In this document: in pieces, positions 37,771 to 47,715 of the stretch
Numbering within the stretch: position 1 is the stretch's first letter
Layout of the letters: every line of letters begins with the position of its first letter
Assembly: GCF_007018905.1 (NCBI RefSeq)
Contig: NZ_CP041402.1
Coordinates: forward strand, 1,476,001-1,540,000
From: Tardiphaga sp. vice304
GTDB taxonomy: Bacteria; Pseudomonadota; Alphaproteobacteria; Rhizobiales; Xanthobacteraceae
Direction of reading: 5' to 3'
Length of the DNA: 64,000 bases
The notes under the pieces: model-generated
The model's input: only the letters and a program-made list of their open reading frames with translations
The model's database searches: none
Told to the model about the DNA's origin: nothing
Made by a program: the position numbers and the translations under genes

Positions 37771-38128
37771 TCGGAAAATCCGGGCGCGGGATGCGCTGAT
37801 GGGGCTGCGTCTCAGCCTAATTGGTATTGGCGGGTTCCGAAAGGGTGGCAACGCAAGGGGGGGTGGTCTTCCCTGACCCTTTTCAGAAAAAGCGTCCGCG
37901 TCCCGCGCGTCAAGCGGATATGCCGTTCTATTCACGGCAGGGGGACCGCGGTCAGCATAGTCACTCGGCACATCAACGGCCGTAATGTGGTTCTTCATTC
38001 TACATTCAGCGCGATATCACAGAAACGCGAAAATGAAGCCTCGTTAAACGCGTTTGCGATCGAGACGTGAAATCCTGCCGAAGCTCCGCCTCTCGGACGG
38101 TGCCGACACCACCAGGTACCGAACGACG
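37771..38128. other. Divergent intergenic region
   Basis: 358 bases between two divergent genes. It is rich in G runs near 37855 and more AT-rich near 37980-38050, and must hold both promoters. A TTG-initiated in-frame extension of the downstream gene from 38054 is possible. No repeat or RNA gene is evident. Confidence 0.4.
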
Positions 38129-38806
38129 ATGTTGCAGCTATGGAGAACACTCAGGGCCCCGCCCGGCCTCTTTCGAACAGTGTGGCTGTTCACGGTAATC
38201 GTGCTGTTCCAGGCGTTTGTTGCGGGCATCAGCATGGAGACGTTGTCGTCGGTCCGCGCCTATGTGGTCGGTGAAAGCCTGTGGTCGAAGGCACAGGCTG
38301 ATGCGATCTATTCGCTCAGCCGTTATGCCGAGACCGGAGAAGACAACTACTATCGTCGCTATCAATCGGCCATCGCGGTTCCGCTCGGGGGGCGCAACGC
38401 ACGCCTTGCGCTGGAGCAGCCGGTACCCGATCCCAAGCTCGCCTTTCAGGGCTTGTTGCAGGGCGGCAACCATGCCGAGGACATTCCTGGCATGATCTGG
38501 CTGTTCCGTCGCTTCAGCGACACCAGCTATCTCGCCCCGGCGATCCAAAGCTGGCGTGACACCGCTGCGGTCATCCAGAAACTCGTGGATACTGCCGATT
38601 CGATCCATCGGGATCGGCAGGCCGGGCGAGTCGGACCGATATGGCTGGCCAGTCGCAGATCACAGATCGACAGTATCAGTGAAAGGGCGACGCCGCTGGC
38701 CGTGGCGTTCTCGGAACGGCTCGGCGTGGGATCGCGTGCGATCCAGAGGCTGCTGCTGATTGTCAACCTGCTGACCGCAGCACTGCTGATCCTGCTCGGA
38801 ACCTAG
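38129..38806 (+). pseudogene. N-terminal membrane sensor half of a GGDEF-EAL protein, ended by an in-frame TAG
   Basis: Residues 1-225 form the sensor: TM1 (TVWLFTVIVLFQAFVAGISM), a periplasmic-type segment of about 150 residues, and TM2 (LLLIVNLLTAALLILLGT). The frame then meets TAG and continues without shift into [25 protein letters not shown], the linker of the PAS-GGDEF-EAL part. The expected residue at the stop is Trp (TGG to TAG), since GT-W-RARY is a natural membrane-exit sequence. Taken together the two halves make a full diguanylate cyclase/phosphodiesterase. The true start is either this ATG or a TTG 75 bases upstream. The truncated half alone would be an inert membrane protein. 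Confidence 0.8.
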
Positions 38807-38818
38807 CGCGCCCGCTAT

Positions 38819-40597
38819 TTGCTGATCCAGCGGCTCGGATCCGAACTGGCGCTGAAGACCGAAAAGGAGCGGGCCGAGATTACGCTGTCGTCGATCGGCG
38901 AGGCCGTGATCTCGATCGATGCGCGTAGCTGCGTCGAATATATGAATCCGGCCGCCGAGCGGCTGATGGCGACCGATGTGGACCATGCGCGAGGCCGGCA
39001 ACTGTCGTCGCTGTTCCAAATCGTCAGCCAGGCCAGGATGCACGACAAGCAGCAAGATGGCGGCGAAGACAGCCAGACGACAATCGCGAAAGTCCTGGAA
39101 GGCAACACCAGTACGCCTGCCGGGCATCCGCAACTGCTGATACGTCGCGATGGCAGCTCGTTGCCCGTCTCGTGGGGTGGCACGCCACTGCAATGCAACG
39201 GGCGGACGGCAGGCGCCGTATTGGTGCTGCACGATATGACTATCGAGCAGGAGTATCTGTCTCGGCTGGCCTTCCAGGCCTCGCACGATGCGCTGACCGG
39301 CCTGGCCAATCGCCGCGAGTTCGAGCGCCAGCTCGAAATGGCGTTGCCGCGGGTCGATCCGGCGGTGCGACCGCACGCGCTGATGTTCCTCGATCTCGAT
39401 CAGTTCAAGGTCGTCAACGATACCTGCGGTCACGCCGCCGGCGACCAGTTGCTGCGGCAGGTCTCCGGGGTGCTGGAAAAGCATCTGCGCGAAGGCGATC
39501 TGGTGGCGCGGCTGGGCGGCGACGAGTTTGCCGTGCTGCTGCAGAACAGCGACGCGCAGCGCGCGATGAGCACCGCCGAACGGCTGCGCCATACCGTGGA
39601 GGAACTGAACTTCGTGTGGAACGGACGCGCCTTCAACGTCGCCGTCAGCATCGGGCTGGTGTGCCTGTCCGAGCACGAAACCCTGGTCGAGGCGCTGCGG
39701 GCCGCCGACGTCGCCTGCTACCTGGCGAAAGAAAAGGGCCGCAACCGCGTCCAGCTACATCACGCGAGCGATTCCGATCTGATGCAGCGTTTCGGCGAGA
39801 TGACCTGGGTGCAACGGATTCACGAGGCGCTCGACGAGGACCGCTTCTGCCTGTACGCGCAGAAGATCATCGCGCTGCAGGAAGCCGAGAACCAGGGCTT
39901 GCATATCGAGGTGTTGCTCCGGCTGCGCGACGAGACAGGTCAACTGGTGGCGCCGGGTCAGTTCATTCCCGCGGCGGAGCGCTACGGCCTGATGCCCCTG
40001 ATCGACCGCTGGGTGATCCGCAATGCCTTCGCTATTCTGGCGGCGCGGTTCGCCGGGTGCTCATCGACGCCGATCGAAACCTGCGCCATCAACCTGTCGG
40101 GCTCGACGTTCCGGGATGAGGGCTTCCTCGATTACGTGCGTGAACAGCTCGATTACTTTTCGATTCCGCCCACGATCATCTGCTTCGAGATCACTGAGAC
40201 CAGCGCGATCGCCAATCTCGCGGACGCGCACCACTTCATCCACGCGCTGCAGCAGCTGGGCTGCCGCTTCTCGCTCGACGATTTCGGAAGCGGCATGTCG
40301 TCCTTTGCCTATCTCAAGCATCTGCCGGTGAACTATCTCAAGATCGACGGCGGCTTCGTCAAGGATATGCTTGTCGATCGGATCGACCGCGCGATAGTCG
40401 AGATGATCAGCCATATCGGCAAGGTGATGGGCAAGCGCACCATCGCGGAATTCGTCGAGAGCCAGGAGATCCTAGAGGCGATGCGCGAACTCGATGTTGA
40501 CTATGCGCAAGGCTGTGCGATCGGCAAGCCGGAGCCATTCGATATTCGGGCCGATTTCGTTGGGACACGGCGCGAAGCCCGGCGCGACGTGGCGTAA
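38819..40597 (+). CDS. PAS-GGDEF-EAL cyclic-di-GMP protein, C-terminal part of a split gene
   Basis: About 592 residues that make or break cyclic di-GMP. PAS domain about residues 20-140 ([31 protein letters not shown]). GGDEF domain about 150-310 with the intact active site [13 protein letters not shown] and [18 protein letters not shown] domain about 330-580 with EVLLRLRD (Glu kept, EVL variant), [36 protein letters not shown] and [10 protein letters not shown], all needed for phosphodiesterase activity. Its frame is the same as the sensor half before it, four codons after a TAG. If translated separately it would start at a TTG without a good ribosome site, giving a soluble enzyme freed from its sensor. 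Confidence 0.88.
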   Translation: MLIQRLGSELALKTEKERAEITLSSIGEAVISIDARSCVEYMNPAAERLMATDVDHARGRQLSSLFQIVSQARMHDKQQDGGEDSQTTIAKVLEGNTSTPAGHPQLLIRRDGSSLPVSWGGTPLQCNGRTAGAVLVLHDMTIEQEYLSRLAFQASHDALTGLANRREFERQLEMALPRVDPAVRPHALMFLDLDQFKVVNDTCGHAAGDQLLRQVSGVLEKHLREGDLVARLGGDEFAVLLQNSDAQRAMSTAERLRHTVEELNFVWNGRAFNVAVSIGLVCLSEHETLVEALRAADVACYLAKEKGRNRVQLHHASDSDLMQRFGEMTWVQRIHEALDEDRFCLYAQKIIALQEAENQGLHIEVLLRLRDETGQLVAPGQFIPAAERYGLMPLIDRWVIRNAFAILAARFAGCSSTPIETCAINLSGSTFRDEGFLDYVREQLDYFSIPPTIICFEITETSAIANLADAHHFIHALQQLGCRFSLDDFGSGMSSFAYLKHLPVNYLKIDGGFVKDMLVDRIDRAIVEMISHIGKVMGKRTIAEFVESQEILEAMRELDVDYAQGCAIGKPEPFDIRADFVGTRREARRDVA

Positions 40598-40602
40598 AAT
40601 TC

Positions 40603-40702
40603 GTAGCTCGGATGAAGTTGCCGTGCCGCTCGCGGCGCGGCGACGCAATCCGGGAAAGTCGCCCGCGTGGACAGGCCGCCCCCGGATTGTCATCCGGGCT
40701 AC
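40603..40702. repeat. REP-like element, CGTAGCCCGGAT type, copy 2
   Basis: GTAGCTCGGATGAAGTTG...CCGGATTGTCATCCGGGCTAC with inner GCCGCTCGCGGCGCGGCG. Convergent genes flank it, and it carries the stop codon of the nucleotidase gene, as copy 1 does for the glucosidase. Confidence 0.8.
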
Positions 40703-42369
40703 GGCACCCGCCCAATCCGTCCTGGTGCCGGCGGACCGACCGGACTGTTCGCGCCGAAATAGGCATAGAGCGCATCGACGTCGTAGACGCCGACCTCCGG
40801 CGCAGTGCCGCCTTGCAGCGCCGTGAACCCGTCGCCGCCGACCGACAGGAACTGGTTGATGGTGACGCGGTACGACGCAGCGGGATCGATGCGCTGGCCG
40901 TTTAGCATCATGCGATCCGGCAGCACGCGGTGCCCGGTGTCGGCGGCGGCGTTCCAGACGTAGGAGAACCCGATCGATACCTGCAGGATTCGTGGCCGTT
41001 TCGGGTCGAGCCACTGCTGTTCCAGCGCGGCCTTGATCTGCGCGCCTGTCAGCGTCAGCGTGACAAGCTGGTTGCGGAACGGTTGTGCCGCGAACACGTC
41101 GCCGTAGCTCACCGCGCCGTCCGCGCGGCGGAGGATGTCGGCGCGAATGCCGCCGGGATTGGTGAAGGCGATCACCGCGCCGGCCGCCTTCGTCGCCGCC
41201 AGATGGGCATCCGCGATGATATCGCCGAGCGGGCTTTCGCCGGTGGTCATGTCCGGCACGCGCGTCAGCGTTTCGGTCAGCGATCCGGCCGGCCGCGCCG
41301 CGATCGGCGCGGCGACCTTGTCATAGGCTGCGAGCAAAGCGGTCTGGGAGGGATCGGCCGCGTAGGCCGTGGTGTGCACGATGAGGTTATTGGCCTTGGC
41401 GCTGACCACGTCGCCGGTCGCGCGGTCGAGCTTGAGGTCGATCGCGGTGACGACGGTGCCGTATTTGTCGCCGGAGGTGACGAGGCGGCCGTCGATCTCG
41501 CAGGTATAGGCGCGGTGGGTATGGCCGCTTATCACGACATCGACGGCGCGATCGAACTTCCTGACGATATCGACGATCGGCCCGGAGATGCCCGGGCATT
41601 CATTGTAGTCGCCGGTCGGATAACCGCCTTCGTGAATCAGCACCACGATCGCCGCGACGCCGCGCGCCTTCAGCTCCGGCACCAGCGCGTTGACGGTGTC
41701 CGCCTCGTCGCGGAATTCCAGTCCGGCAACGCCGGGCGGCGACACCAGCGTCGGCGTGGCTTTCAGCGTCAGCCCGATGAAGCCGACCGGGATGCCGTCG
41801 AAAATCTTGATCTCATAGGGCGGCAACAGCGTCCGTCCGGTCGCGGTCTCGATGGTGCTGGCCGCGAGATAGCGAAACGTCGCGCCCATGAAGGGATGCG
41901 GACCACGGCAGCCGTCGACCGGATGGCAGCCGCCATTCTGCATGCGCAGCAACTCGGCGCGGCCTTCGTCGAATTCGTGGTTGCCGACCGAGGCGATCTC
42001 CAGCCCCATCATCGACAGCGCCTCGATGGTCGGCTCGTCGTGAAACATCGCCGAGAGGAACGGGCTGGCGCCGATCAGGTCGCCGGCGGCGACGAATACC
42101 GAGTTCTTCTTGCCGGCGCGCAATTGCTTGACCAGCGTCGCCATGTGCTCGGCGCCGCCGGCCGGCACGGTGATCTTCTTCGTCTTGTCGGCGGGATCGT
42201 CGATCACGATGCCGCCGGGCGCCGGCCGCAGATTGCCGTGGAAATCGTTGATCGCGAGCAGGGTGACGTCGACGGGGGCGGATTGAGCGAAGGCGGCTGA
42301 CGAACTGATCGCGAACGCTGCGAGCGCTACTACACACGCGCTCTCCACGAGTCGTCCCTGCGAACGCAC
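40699..42369 (-). CDS. 5'-nucleotidase / 2',3'-cyclic phosphodiesterase family protein, secreted
   Basis: A 556-residue periplasmic metallophosphoesterase (UshA/CpdB type). Signal peptide at about residues 8-29 (SACVVALAAFAISSSAAFAQ). Metal-site motifs: LLAINDFHGNLRP, VAAGDLIGASPFLS, ASVGNHEFDEG and VVISGHTHRAYTC. The C-terminal 5'-nucleotidase domain includes AFTNPGGIRADI and SYGDVFAAQPFRN. The GTG start is chosen because it gives a clean signal peptide; the frame is open further upstream but there encodes the translated REP sequence SPVVPAKAGTHN. Scavenges phosphate or nucleosides outside the cytoplasm. Confidence 0.88.
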   Translation of the reverse strand: MRSQGRLVESACVVALAAFAISSSAAFAQSAPVDVTLLAINDFHGNLRPAPGGIVIDDPADKTKKITVPAGGAEHMATLVKQLRAGKKNSVFVAAGDLIGASPFLSAMFHDEPTIEALSMMGLEIASVGNHEFDEGRAELLRMQNGGCHPVDGCRGPHPFMGATFRYLAASTIETATGRTLLPPYEIKIFDGIPVGFIGLTLKATPTLVSPPGVAGLEFRDEADTVNALVPELKARGVAAIVVLIHEGGYPTGDYNECPGISGPIVDIVRKFDRAVDVVISGHTHRAYTCEIDGRLVTSGDKYGTVVTAIDLKLDRATGDVVSAKANNLIVHTTAYAADPSQTALLAAYDKVAAPIAARPAGSLTETLTRVPDMTTGESPLGDIIADAHLAATKAAGAVIAFTNPGGIRADILRRADGAVSYGDVFAAQPFRNQLVTLTLTGAQIKAALEQQWLDPKRPRILQVSIGFSYVWNAAADTGHRVLPDRMMLNGQRIDPAASYRVTINQFLSVGGDGFTALQGGTAPEVGVYDVDALYAYFGANSPVGPPAPGRIGRVP

Positions 42370-42443
42370 GGACCCATACGCCGTGCAGGGATGATGCGGC
42401 AGAACGGATGCGATCTTTTTCAACCACCCCCAACGGAGGTTAT

Positions 42444-42467
42444 GGGTCCCCGCTTTCGCGGGGACGA
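42444..42467. repeat. Short palindromic repeat, GGGTCCCCGCTTTCGCGGGGAC
   Basis: GTCCCCGC-TTTC-GCGGGGAC hairpin upstream of the nucleotidase gene. It is the source of the translated VVPAKAGTH motif common in databases of this group. Confidence 0.75.
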
Positions 42468-42497
42468 CGGGAGAGGCCGGTGTAAACAACGCCGCTC

Positions 42498-43259
42498 TCA
42501 CGCCCGCTTGCGCGAGAAGAATGCCCTGAAGGCCGACATCGCTTCCTTGGATTTCATGCGCTCGCCGAACAGGTGGCCTTCCTGGTCGATGCGGCGCGTC
42601 AGGTCTTCCGGCGGCAGCTTGATGAGTTTGCGCGAGATCGCCACGGCTTCGACCGGCAGGGCCACGATTTCGCGGGCGACCTTGTGCGCTTCGGCTTCGG
42701 TATGGCCGGGTGCCACCACGACGTTGACGAAGCCGGCCTCGCGGGCGTCTTCGGCGCTCGCCTTGCGGCCCATCACCAGCATCGCGAAAGCGCGCTGATG
42801 GCCCATCGTGCGCGGCATTAAAAGGCTGGAGGCGCCTTCCGGCACCAGGCCCAGATGGATGAACGGCGTCGAGAAGGTCGCGGTGGACGACGCCAGAACG
42901 TAGTCGCAGTGAAACAGCAGCGTGGTGCCGATGCCGACCGCAATGCCGTCCACTGCGGCGATGATCGGCTTGGTGTTGTGCGCCAGCGAATACAGGAACT
43001 TGATCGCCGGCGACGAACCGAACGGGCCGGCCTCCGTGGTGGCGGTGGCGACGAAATCCTCGAGGTCGTTGCCGGCGGTGAAGACGCCGGAGCCGCCGGT
43101 GATGATCAGGCAGCGGATCGCCGGATCGTTCTGCGCCGAGTCGATCGCGGCCGTCATCGCGCGATACATGTCGTGGGTGATCGCGTTTTTCTTTTCCGGC
43201 CGCCGCAGCGTGATGACGCGGGTGAAATCTTCGTCGGTAACGATGAGGTGGCCGGTCAT
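42498..43259 (-). CDS. Enoyl-CoA hydratase/isomerase family protein
   Basis: A 253-residue crotonase-fold protein. RRPEKKNAITHDMYRAM at the N-terminus, oxyanion loop TGGSGVFTAGNDLEDF, KPIIAAVDGIAVGIGTTL, and the Glu-containing FSTPFIHLGLVPEGASSLL, with one catalytic Glu retained. Start is the ATG after AAGGA. It is downstream of the acyl-CoA dehydrogenase on the same strand (34 bases), so both probably serve one beta-oxidation pathway. Chain-length preference is unknown. Confidence 0.88.
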   Translation of the reverse strand: MTGHLIVTDEDFTRVITLRRPEKKNAITHDMYRAMTAAIDSAQNDPAIRCLIITGGSGVFTAGNDLEDFVATATTEAGPFGSSPAIKFLYSLAHNTKPIIAAVDGIAVGIGTTLLFHCDYVLASSTATFSTPFIHLGLVPEGASSLLMPRTMGHQRAFAMLVMGRKASAEDAREAGFVNVVVAPGHTEAEAHKVAREIVALPVEAVAISRKLIKLPPEDLTRRIDQEGHLFGERMKSKEAMSAFRAFFSRKRA

Positions 43260-43293
43260 GGCGCGTCCTTGTGTCGGTTGCAGCAACTCGGGG

Positions 43294-45069
43294 TCAGGCC
43301 AGCAGCACGGCGTCGGCGGAGGTCACCGATTCCGCGCTGTCGATCACCGTGCGCTCCAGGGAGCCTGCCTGCACCGCGACGTTTTCGGCAAAGAACCGTG
43401 CCAGCGTGACGTAGCGCGCGGGATCGCCGCCGATCTCCTTTGCCGCCATCGCCTCATTGGCCAGCATGCAGCCGCCGACCGCCGAGCCGAACAGCCGCAG
43501 ATAGGGCGTGGCGCCGGCCAGCGCGTCGGAGGGTGCAGCGGCCAGCCGCTCGAGCAGCCATTTGCTGGTGCGATCGAGCGACCCCAGCGCGTCGCGCAGC
43601 TTCGCGCCAGTAGTGCCGAACGCGGGGTCGTTGGAGGCCTCGACCCGCGACACGATGACGGCGAGTTCGTCGAGCAGCGCCCAGACCGAGGCGCCGCCAT
43701 GCACGCCGAGCTTTCGCGTCACCAGGTCGATCGCCTGGATGCCGTTGGTGCCCTCATAGATCGTGGCGATGCGGGCGTCGCGATAATGCTGCGCGGCGCC
43801 GGTGTCCTCGATGAAGCCCATGCCGCCATGCACCTGTACGCCGAGCGAGGCGACCTCGATGCCGATGTCGGTGGAGAAGGCTTTCGCGACCGGCGTCAGC
43901 AGCGCGCCGCGCGCCGCGGCATCGGCCCGTACCTTCGGGTCGGTGCTGCGGGCGGCGACGTCGAGCGCCACGGCGGTGGCGTAGCAGATGCTGCGCGCCG
44001 CGGCCGTCAGGCTGCGCATCTGCATCAGCATGCGCTTGACGTCGGGCTGCACGATGATCGGCTGCATGTCGTGGCCCTTGCTGCCGGGCGCGCGGCCCTG
44101 CTTGCGCTCTTGCGCGAAGGCCAAAGCCTGCTGGTAGGCCCGATCGGCGATGCCGACGCCTTCGAGGCCGACGCCGATGCGGGCCTGGTTCATCATCGTG
44201 AACATGCACGCCATGCCGCGGTTTTCTTCGCCGATCAGGTAGCCCACCGCGCCATCCTTGTCGCCCATCGTCATGGTGCAGGTCGGCGAGGCGTGGATGC
44301 CGAGCTTGTGCTCGATGCCGGAGGGGTAGATGTCGTTGCGTTCGCCGAGCGAGCCATCTTCGTTGACGAGGAATTTCGGCACCAGGAACAGCGAGATGCC
44401 CTTGGTGCCCGCGGGCGCATCGGGCAGCCGCGCGAGCACGAAATGCACGATGTTGTCGGTCATGTCGTGGTCGCCATAGGTGATGTAGATCTTGGTGCCG
44501 AACAATCGGTAGCTGCCGTCCGGCGCGCGTTCGGCGCGGCTGCGCAGCGCACCGACATCGGAGCCGGCCTGCGGCTCGGTCAGCTGCATGGTCCCGGTCC
44601 AGTCGCCGCTGACCAGCTTTTCCAGATAGATCTTTTTCAGCTCGTCGCTGCCATGGGCGTGCAGCGCCTCGATCGCGCTCAGCGTCAGCATCGGGCACAG
44701 GCCGAACGACATGTTCGCTGCCGACCAGATCTCCGAGCAGACCGCGTTGATCGCCGTTGGCAGGCCCTGGCCGCCGAACGCCTCGGGGCCGGATACCGCG
44801 TTCCAGCCGGCCGCGGTCCAGCGCGTATAGGCGTCTTTCCAGCCCGGCGCCGTGGTGACCCCGCCGTTTTGCAGCTTGACGCCTTCTTTGTCGCCGATCT
44901 GGTTGAGCGGGGCCAGCACCTCGGTCGCGAAGCGCCCGGCCTCCTCGAACACGGCGCTCGCCAGGTCGCCGTCAAAATCGCTGTAATGCCCGGCACTTAC
45001 GGCAGCCTGCAGGCCGGCGCCATGGTTCAGCGAGAGCAGCATGTCATGAATGGGGGCACGGTAGGTCAT
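43294..45069 (-). CDS. Acyl-CoA dehydrogenase (long C-terminal type, 591 aa)
   Basis: FAD-dependent dehydrogenase of the roughly 595-residue class with an additional C-terminal domain. N-terminus MTYRAPIHDMLLSLNHGAG; WTGTMQLTEPQAGSDVGALRS; TKIYITYGDHDMTDNIVH; GIEHKLGIHASPTC; catalytic-Glu region VHGGMGFIEDTGAAQHYRDARIATIYEGTNGIQAIDLVTRK; C-terminal ACAD extension. The start is confirmed by the family N-terminus. First gene of a two-gene beta-oxidation unit. Probably acts on medium to long acyl-CoA, not proven. Confidence 0.92.
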   Translation of the reverse strand: MTYRAPIHDMLLSLNHGAGLQAAVSAGHYSDFDGDLASAVFEEAGRFATEVLAPLNQIGDKEGVKLQNGGVTTAPGWKDAYTRWTAAGWNAVSGPEAFGGQGLPTAINAVCSEIWSAANMSFGLCPMLTLSAIEALHAHGSDELKKIYLEKLVSGDWTGTMQLTEPQAGSDVGALRSRAERAPDGSYRLFGTKIYITYGDHDMTDNIVHFVLARLPDAPAGTKGISLFLVPKFLVNEDGSLGERNDIYPSGIEHKLGIHASPTCTMTMGDKDGAVGYLIGEENRGMACMFTMMNQARIGVGLEGVGIADRAYQQALAFAQERKQGRAPGSKGHDMQPIIVQPDVKRMLMQMRSLTAAARSICYATAVALDVAARSTDPKVRADAAARGALLTPVAKAFSTDIGIEVASLGVQVHGGMGFIEDTGAAQHYRDARIATIYEGTNGIQAIDLVTRKLGVHGGASVWALLDELAVIVSRVEASNDPAFGTTGAKLRDALGSLDRTSKWLLERLAAAPSDALAGATPYLRLFGSAVGGCMLANEAMAAKEIGGDPARYVTLARFFAENVAVQAGSLERTVIDSAESVTSADAVLLA

Positions 45070-45270
45070 GGCCGGATCTCTCTTGCGGGGGTGGGAGCCG
45101 TTGCAGAACGTCTTCCCACGAAACGGGGCCGCTCTCAACGGCCCGCGCGCGAAATTCGCCACTGGAACAACCGGGCTGGGTGGTTGAAAAGGGGTACGTC
45201 TCTCTATAGACCGGCGTGGCCGGAGGGAATTCGCGCAAGACCCGCTTCCGCCGGCTTCCCGCAGGTCTAT

Positions 45271-45345
45271 TGGGGCGTCGCCAAGCGGTAAGGCAGGGGA
45301 TTTTGATTCCCCCATGCGGAGGTTCGATCCCTCCCGCCCCAGCCA
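45271..45345 (+). tRNA. tRNA-Gln (anticodon UUG), CCA encoded
   Basis: Acceptor TGGGGCG/CGCCCCA, D arm GCCAAGCGGTAAGGC, anticodon stem GGGGA/TCCCC with loop TTTTGAT (anticodon TTG), T arm GGAGG-TTCGATC-CCTCC, discriminator G and CCA. All four stems pair perfectly. It stands alone on the plus strand and marks the left edge of a foreign island. Confidence 0.97.
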
Positions 45346-45385
45346 GGCAGTCCGGGCATTCAGCCATTTCGGCGGAATAGTCGAG

Positions 45386-45410
45386 AAAGGCCCGCAATTG
45401 GCGGGCTTTC
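45386..45410 (+). terminator. Probable tRNA-Gln terminator
   Basis: GCCCGC-AATTG-GCGGGC flanked by AAAG and TTTC, 41 bases after the tRNA. The stem is strong and the T run short. Confidence 0.6.
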
Positions 45411-45896
45411 GCGTGTTCAGAGAAAGTCTCTGGGTGGCGAAATCGGCTCCGCGACCGTCAAATTCTCAAAAGTCTCCGGCCAAGACCCCGAAAATTCCCG
45501 TTTTTGAGAGACACGCGCCGGAGATTCGGCGCGAACGCTCCTGGTGCGGAGGCGGGAGTCACGTTGCGCCGCGTCTCTGTTCCAGCTTGGACCGCATTGG
45601 GAATGGCAATCTTCAACTGCCGCACGACCTTGGCACTCTGTTTCGGCCAATCTCCGGCCCTTGACGCACAGATCAAGAGCCTTTCGTCGAAGGCTGCCGC
45701 ACGAAGCATGCGATGTACTAGGCACGGTCAATGGCAGGTTGATGAGCGGCTCATCCTGCCGTGCGGGTCCACAAGCAGATGGCTCTTGATCATCGGGTCC
45801 CAAGGTCACCGTGATCTTGAGCAGATGAAGCTAGTTTATGAAAGAAAGCACGCACACGAGCAACGACCAAAAACATAGGAGATCGGCGCTCGCTGA
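45411..45896. other. Unassigned left edge of the island
   Basis: 486 bases after the tRNA terminator. Open frames of 80 to 130 codons exist on both strands and overlap each other; none has a ribosome site or a family I recognise. It may hold degraded mobile DNA or the attachment-site remnant. No direct repeat of the tRNA 3' end could be found elsewhere in the island. Confidence 0.4.
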
Positions 45897-47715
45897 TCAC
45901 GCGTCCGACGCTGGTGGGATAAAGCCAGCGCGTTCGTGATCTGCAGCGTTTTCACCTGCGAACCATTCATAATGCACAGCTTGAGCAACTGCGGGTGGCG
46001 GCTCTTTGTTCTCGATAACAATTATTTGGCAGCCATTCTTAGTTGACGTCAGCGATTGCCAAAACGCTGCTTCCATTCCAGCATCAATCGGCTTTTCGAC
46101 CGCGCCGGCGGATTTCCCTTTTTTGTAACTCGTCAAAGGAGAGTCAATCACCACAAATCCGGGGTGTGGACGCTCATTCTTATGGCAGTAATTAAGTAGA
46201 CCAATGGCAAATGCAGAGCATAGCACCGCACGGACGCCCTTGCCGTGTGACTGCCTATCTTGACCATCAATAACGATGTCGTATTTGATTTGATCAAATT
46301 CGACTCGCCCTTCGCCCTTCCATTTCCAATCCCTGAGAACCGCCTCGATCTCGGCGCAGAAGTGGCGTAGAGCTGTTGAAGGCAACGGCTCCCACTCTTT
46401 TTTCGCTCCTCTTGATGCCTTTGATGCGCGTTCTATTTCAGCCTTCATATCACGGAGAGATTGAACCTGATCGATATCGCTCCTGACGCTTTCAAGCTCC
46501 ACACGTTTTGCTATCAGCGTGTCCAAGCGCGAAGTCGCGTCACGAAGCTGAGGGGCAAGGATCTCATCGACATGTGTATCGATCCGCCGTATTTCAGCGA
46601 GGCTGTCGCCCTTCTCTTGATTTCGGTTCACCCGTCGCGCCTCTAGACTGGCTGTGGCGTCCTGTAGGTCCAGTCGGTGGGCCAGAATTTTTGCTGCCTC
46701 GGCGCGCGCGGAATCGTAAATTGATGCGCCACCTTCCTCAACAGTGTGAGCATGCTCCGCGTTCATTGGTTGATCGCACAGAGGGCAACGGACTTCTTGA
46801 AGCCCGTCAAAGAAATGGGCGCCCTCTGCTATAAAGTCCAAGCGCTCTAGATCGCTGCGGTACCGTTCGTCCAACAGGCGGTACTGGCCCATCAACTGCT
46901 CAATCGCCAAAATCTGAGATTCCGCGCGCTGTAAAGTTTGCACGGCCCCCTGTCTTGCCTCGTCTAGCGACCTCCTTGCGAGCGAGCCAGACGCAACCGT
47001 TTCCGTTAAATTGCTTATTGTATGATCTACCCGATCGCGCGTTTGCTCCGCCTCAGGGGCTGAAAGCTGACCCAATCGTGCTTCTAGAGGCTCCAGCAAA
47101 TCCGATATGACACCTAGCCGCGCGTTGAGTTTGGCGCGAACGATATCCCGTTTTTCAGCTGCAATGATTCCCTGATCGTCTTTGCCCGAAAGCATGTATG
47201 CGAGCATGCGCTTGCGTGGGGTATCATCAAATCCCGACTCCCCCACTACTGGAGACCTTTCGGCGATGATAGAAATTTCGTCTATAAGAAAAACCGGCAT
47301 CATCGTGCGGATTGTCAACCGCTGCACTTCACCGCGATCATTCTTCCTTAAATGTGCTTCATCTACACCTGCGAATGGAAAAATGATCGACGTTACGTCT
47401 TTGGCACGGCTCGTTCCATGCCGCCTAGCAACGATTTTTTCCCCGTCGCCTGCTTTAATGTCTTCCACCGCGCAATTATGAGCTGCCAAATCGCCGCCCG
47501 AGAGACTTCGCTCGAGCGTAAGGGTGTCACCTTTACTATTTTCGAATTCGACAAAGAGCTGGGCATAAGGTTCGGCCATTGGGATGCGCTTGCGCATCTC
47601 CTCCGCACCCAGGATGTAATCGAGGCAATGCAAAAGGTAGCTTTTTCCTGTGTCGGACTCGCCGGCAAGAACATTTGATTTGTCTTCAAAGATGATAATT
47701 GCATCTTCGACCTTA
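45897..47715 (-). pseudogene. ABC-3C system ATPase (SMC/RecN-like AAA), main body, split from its start by an IS
   Basis: Carries all but the first 13 codons of the ATPase. Walker A LAGESDTGKSYLLHCL near the front; a long coiled-coil-prone middle; a zinc-hook-like CPLCDQPMNAEHAH at the centre; then the C-terminal half with RAVLCSAFAIGLLNYC, Walker B HPGFVVIDSPLTSYKKG and the end IIVIENKEPPPAVAQAVHYEWFAG. This head-coil-hook-coil-head layout is that of RecN/Rad50-like ATPases; the IENKEPP...WFAG end is typical of ABC-three-component systems. The frame has no internal stop, so damage is limited to the insertion. Without its start it could be made only from an internal codon lacking Walker A. 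Removal of the IS with one TTA joins it to the stub and gives 617 residues. Confidence 0.85.

Noticed and set aside
40699..42501. Longer N-terminus for the 5'-nucleotidase (44 extra residues)
   Set aside because: The extra residues (SPVVPAKAGTHN...) are a translated palindromic repeat; the GTG at 42369 gives a clean signal peptide.
42922..45291. 789-codon open frame on the plus strand
   Set aside because: Antisense to the enoyl-CoA hydratase and acyl-CoA dehydrogenase, both certain from motifs; long shadow frames are common at this GC content.
45411..45896. Overlapping 80-130 codon frames on both strands
   Set aside because: No ribosome sites, no recognisable motifs, and mutual overlap; kept only as an unassigned region.
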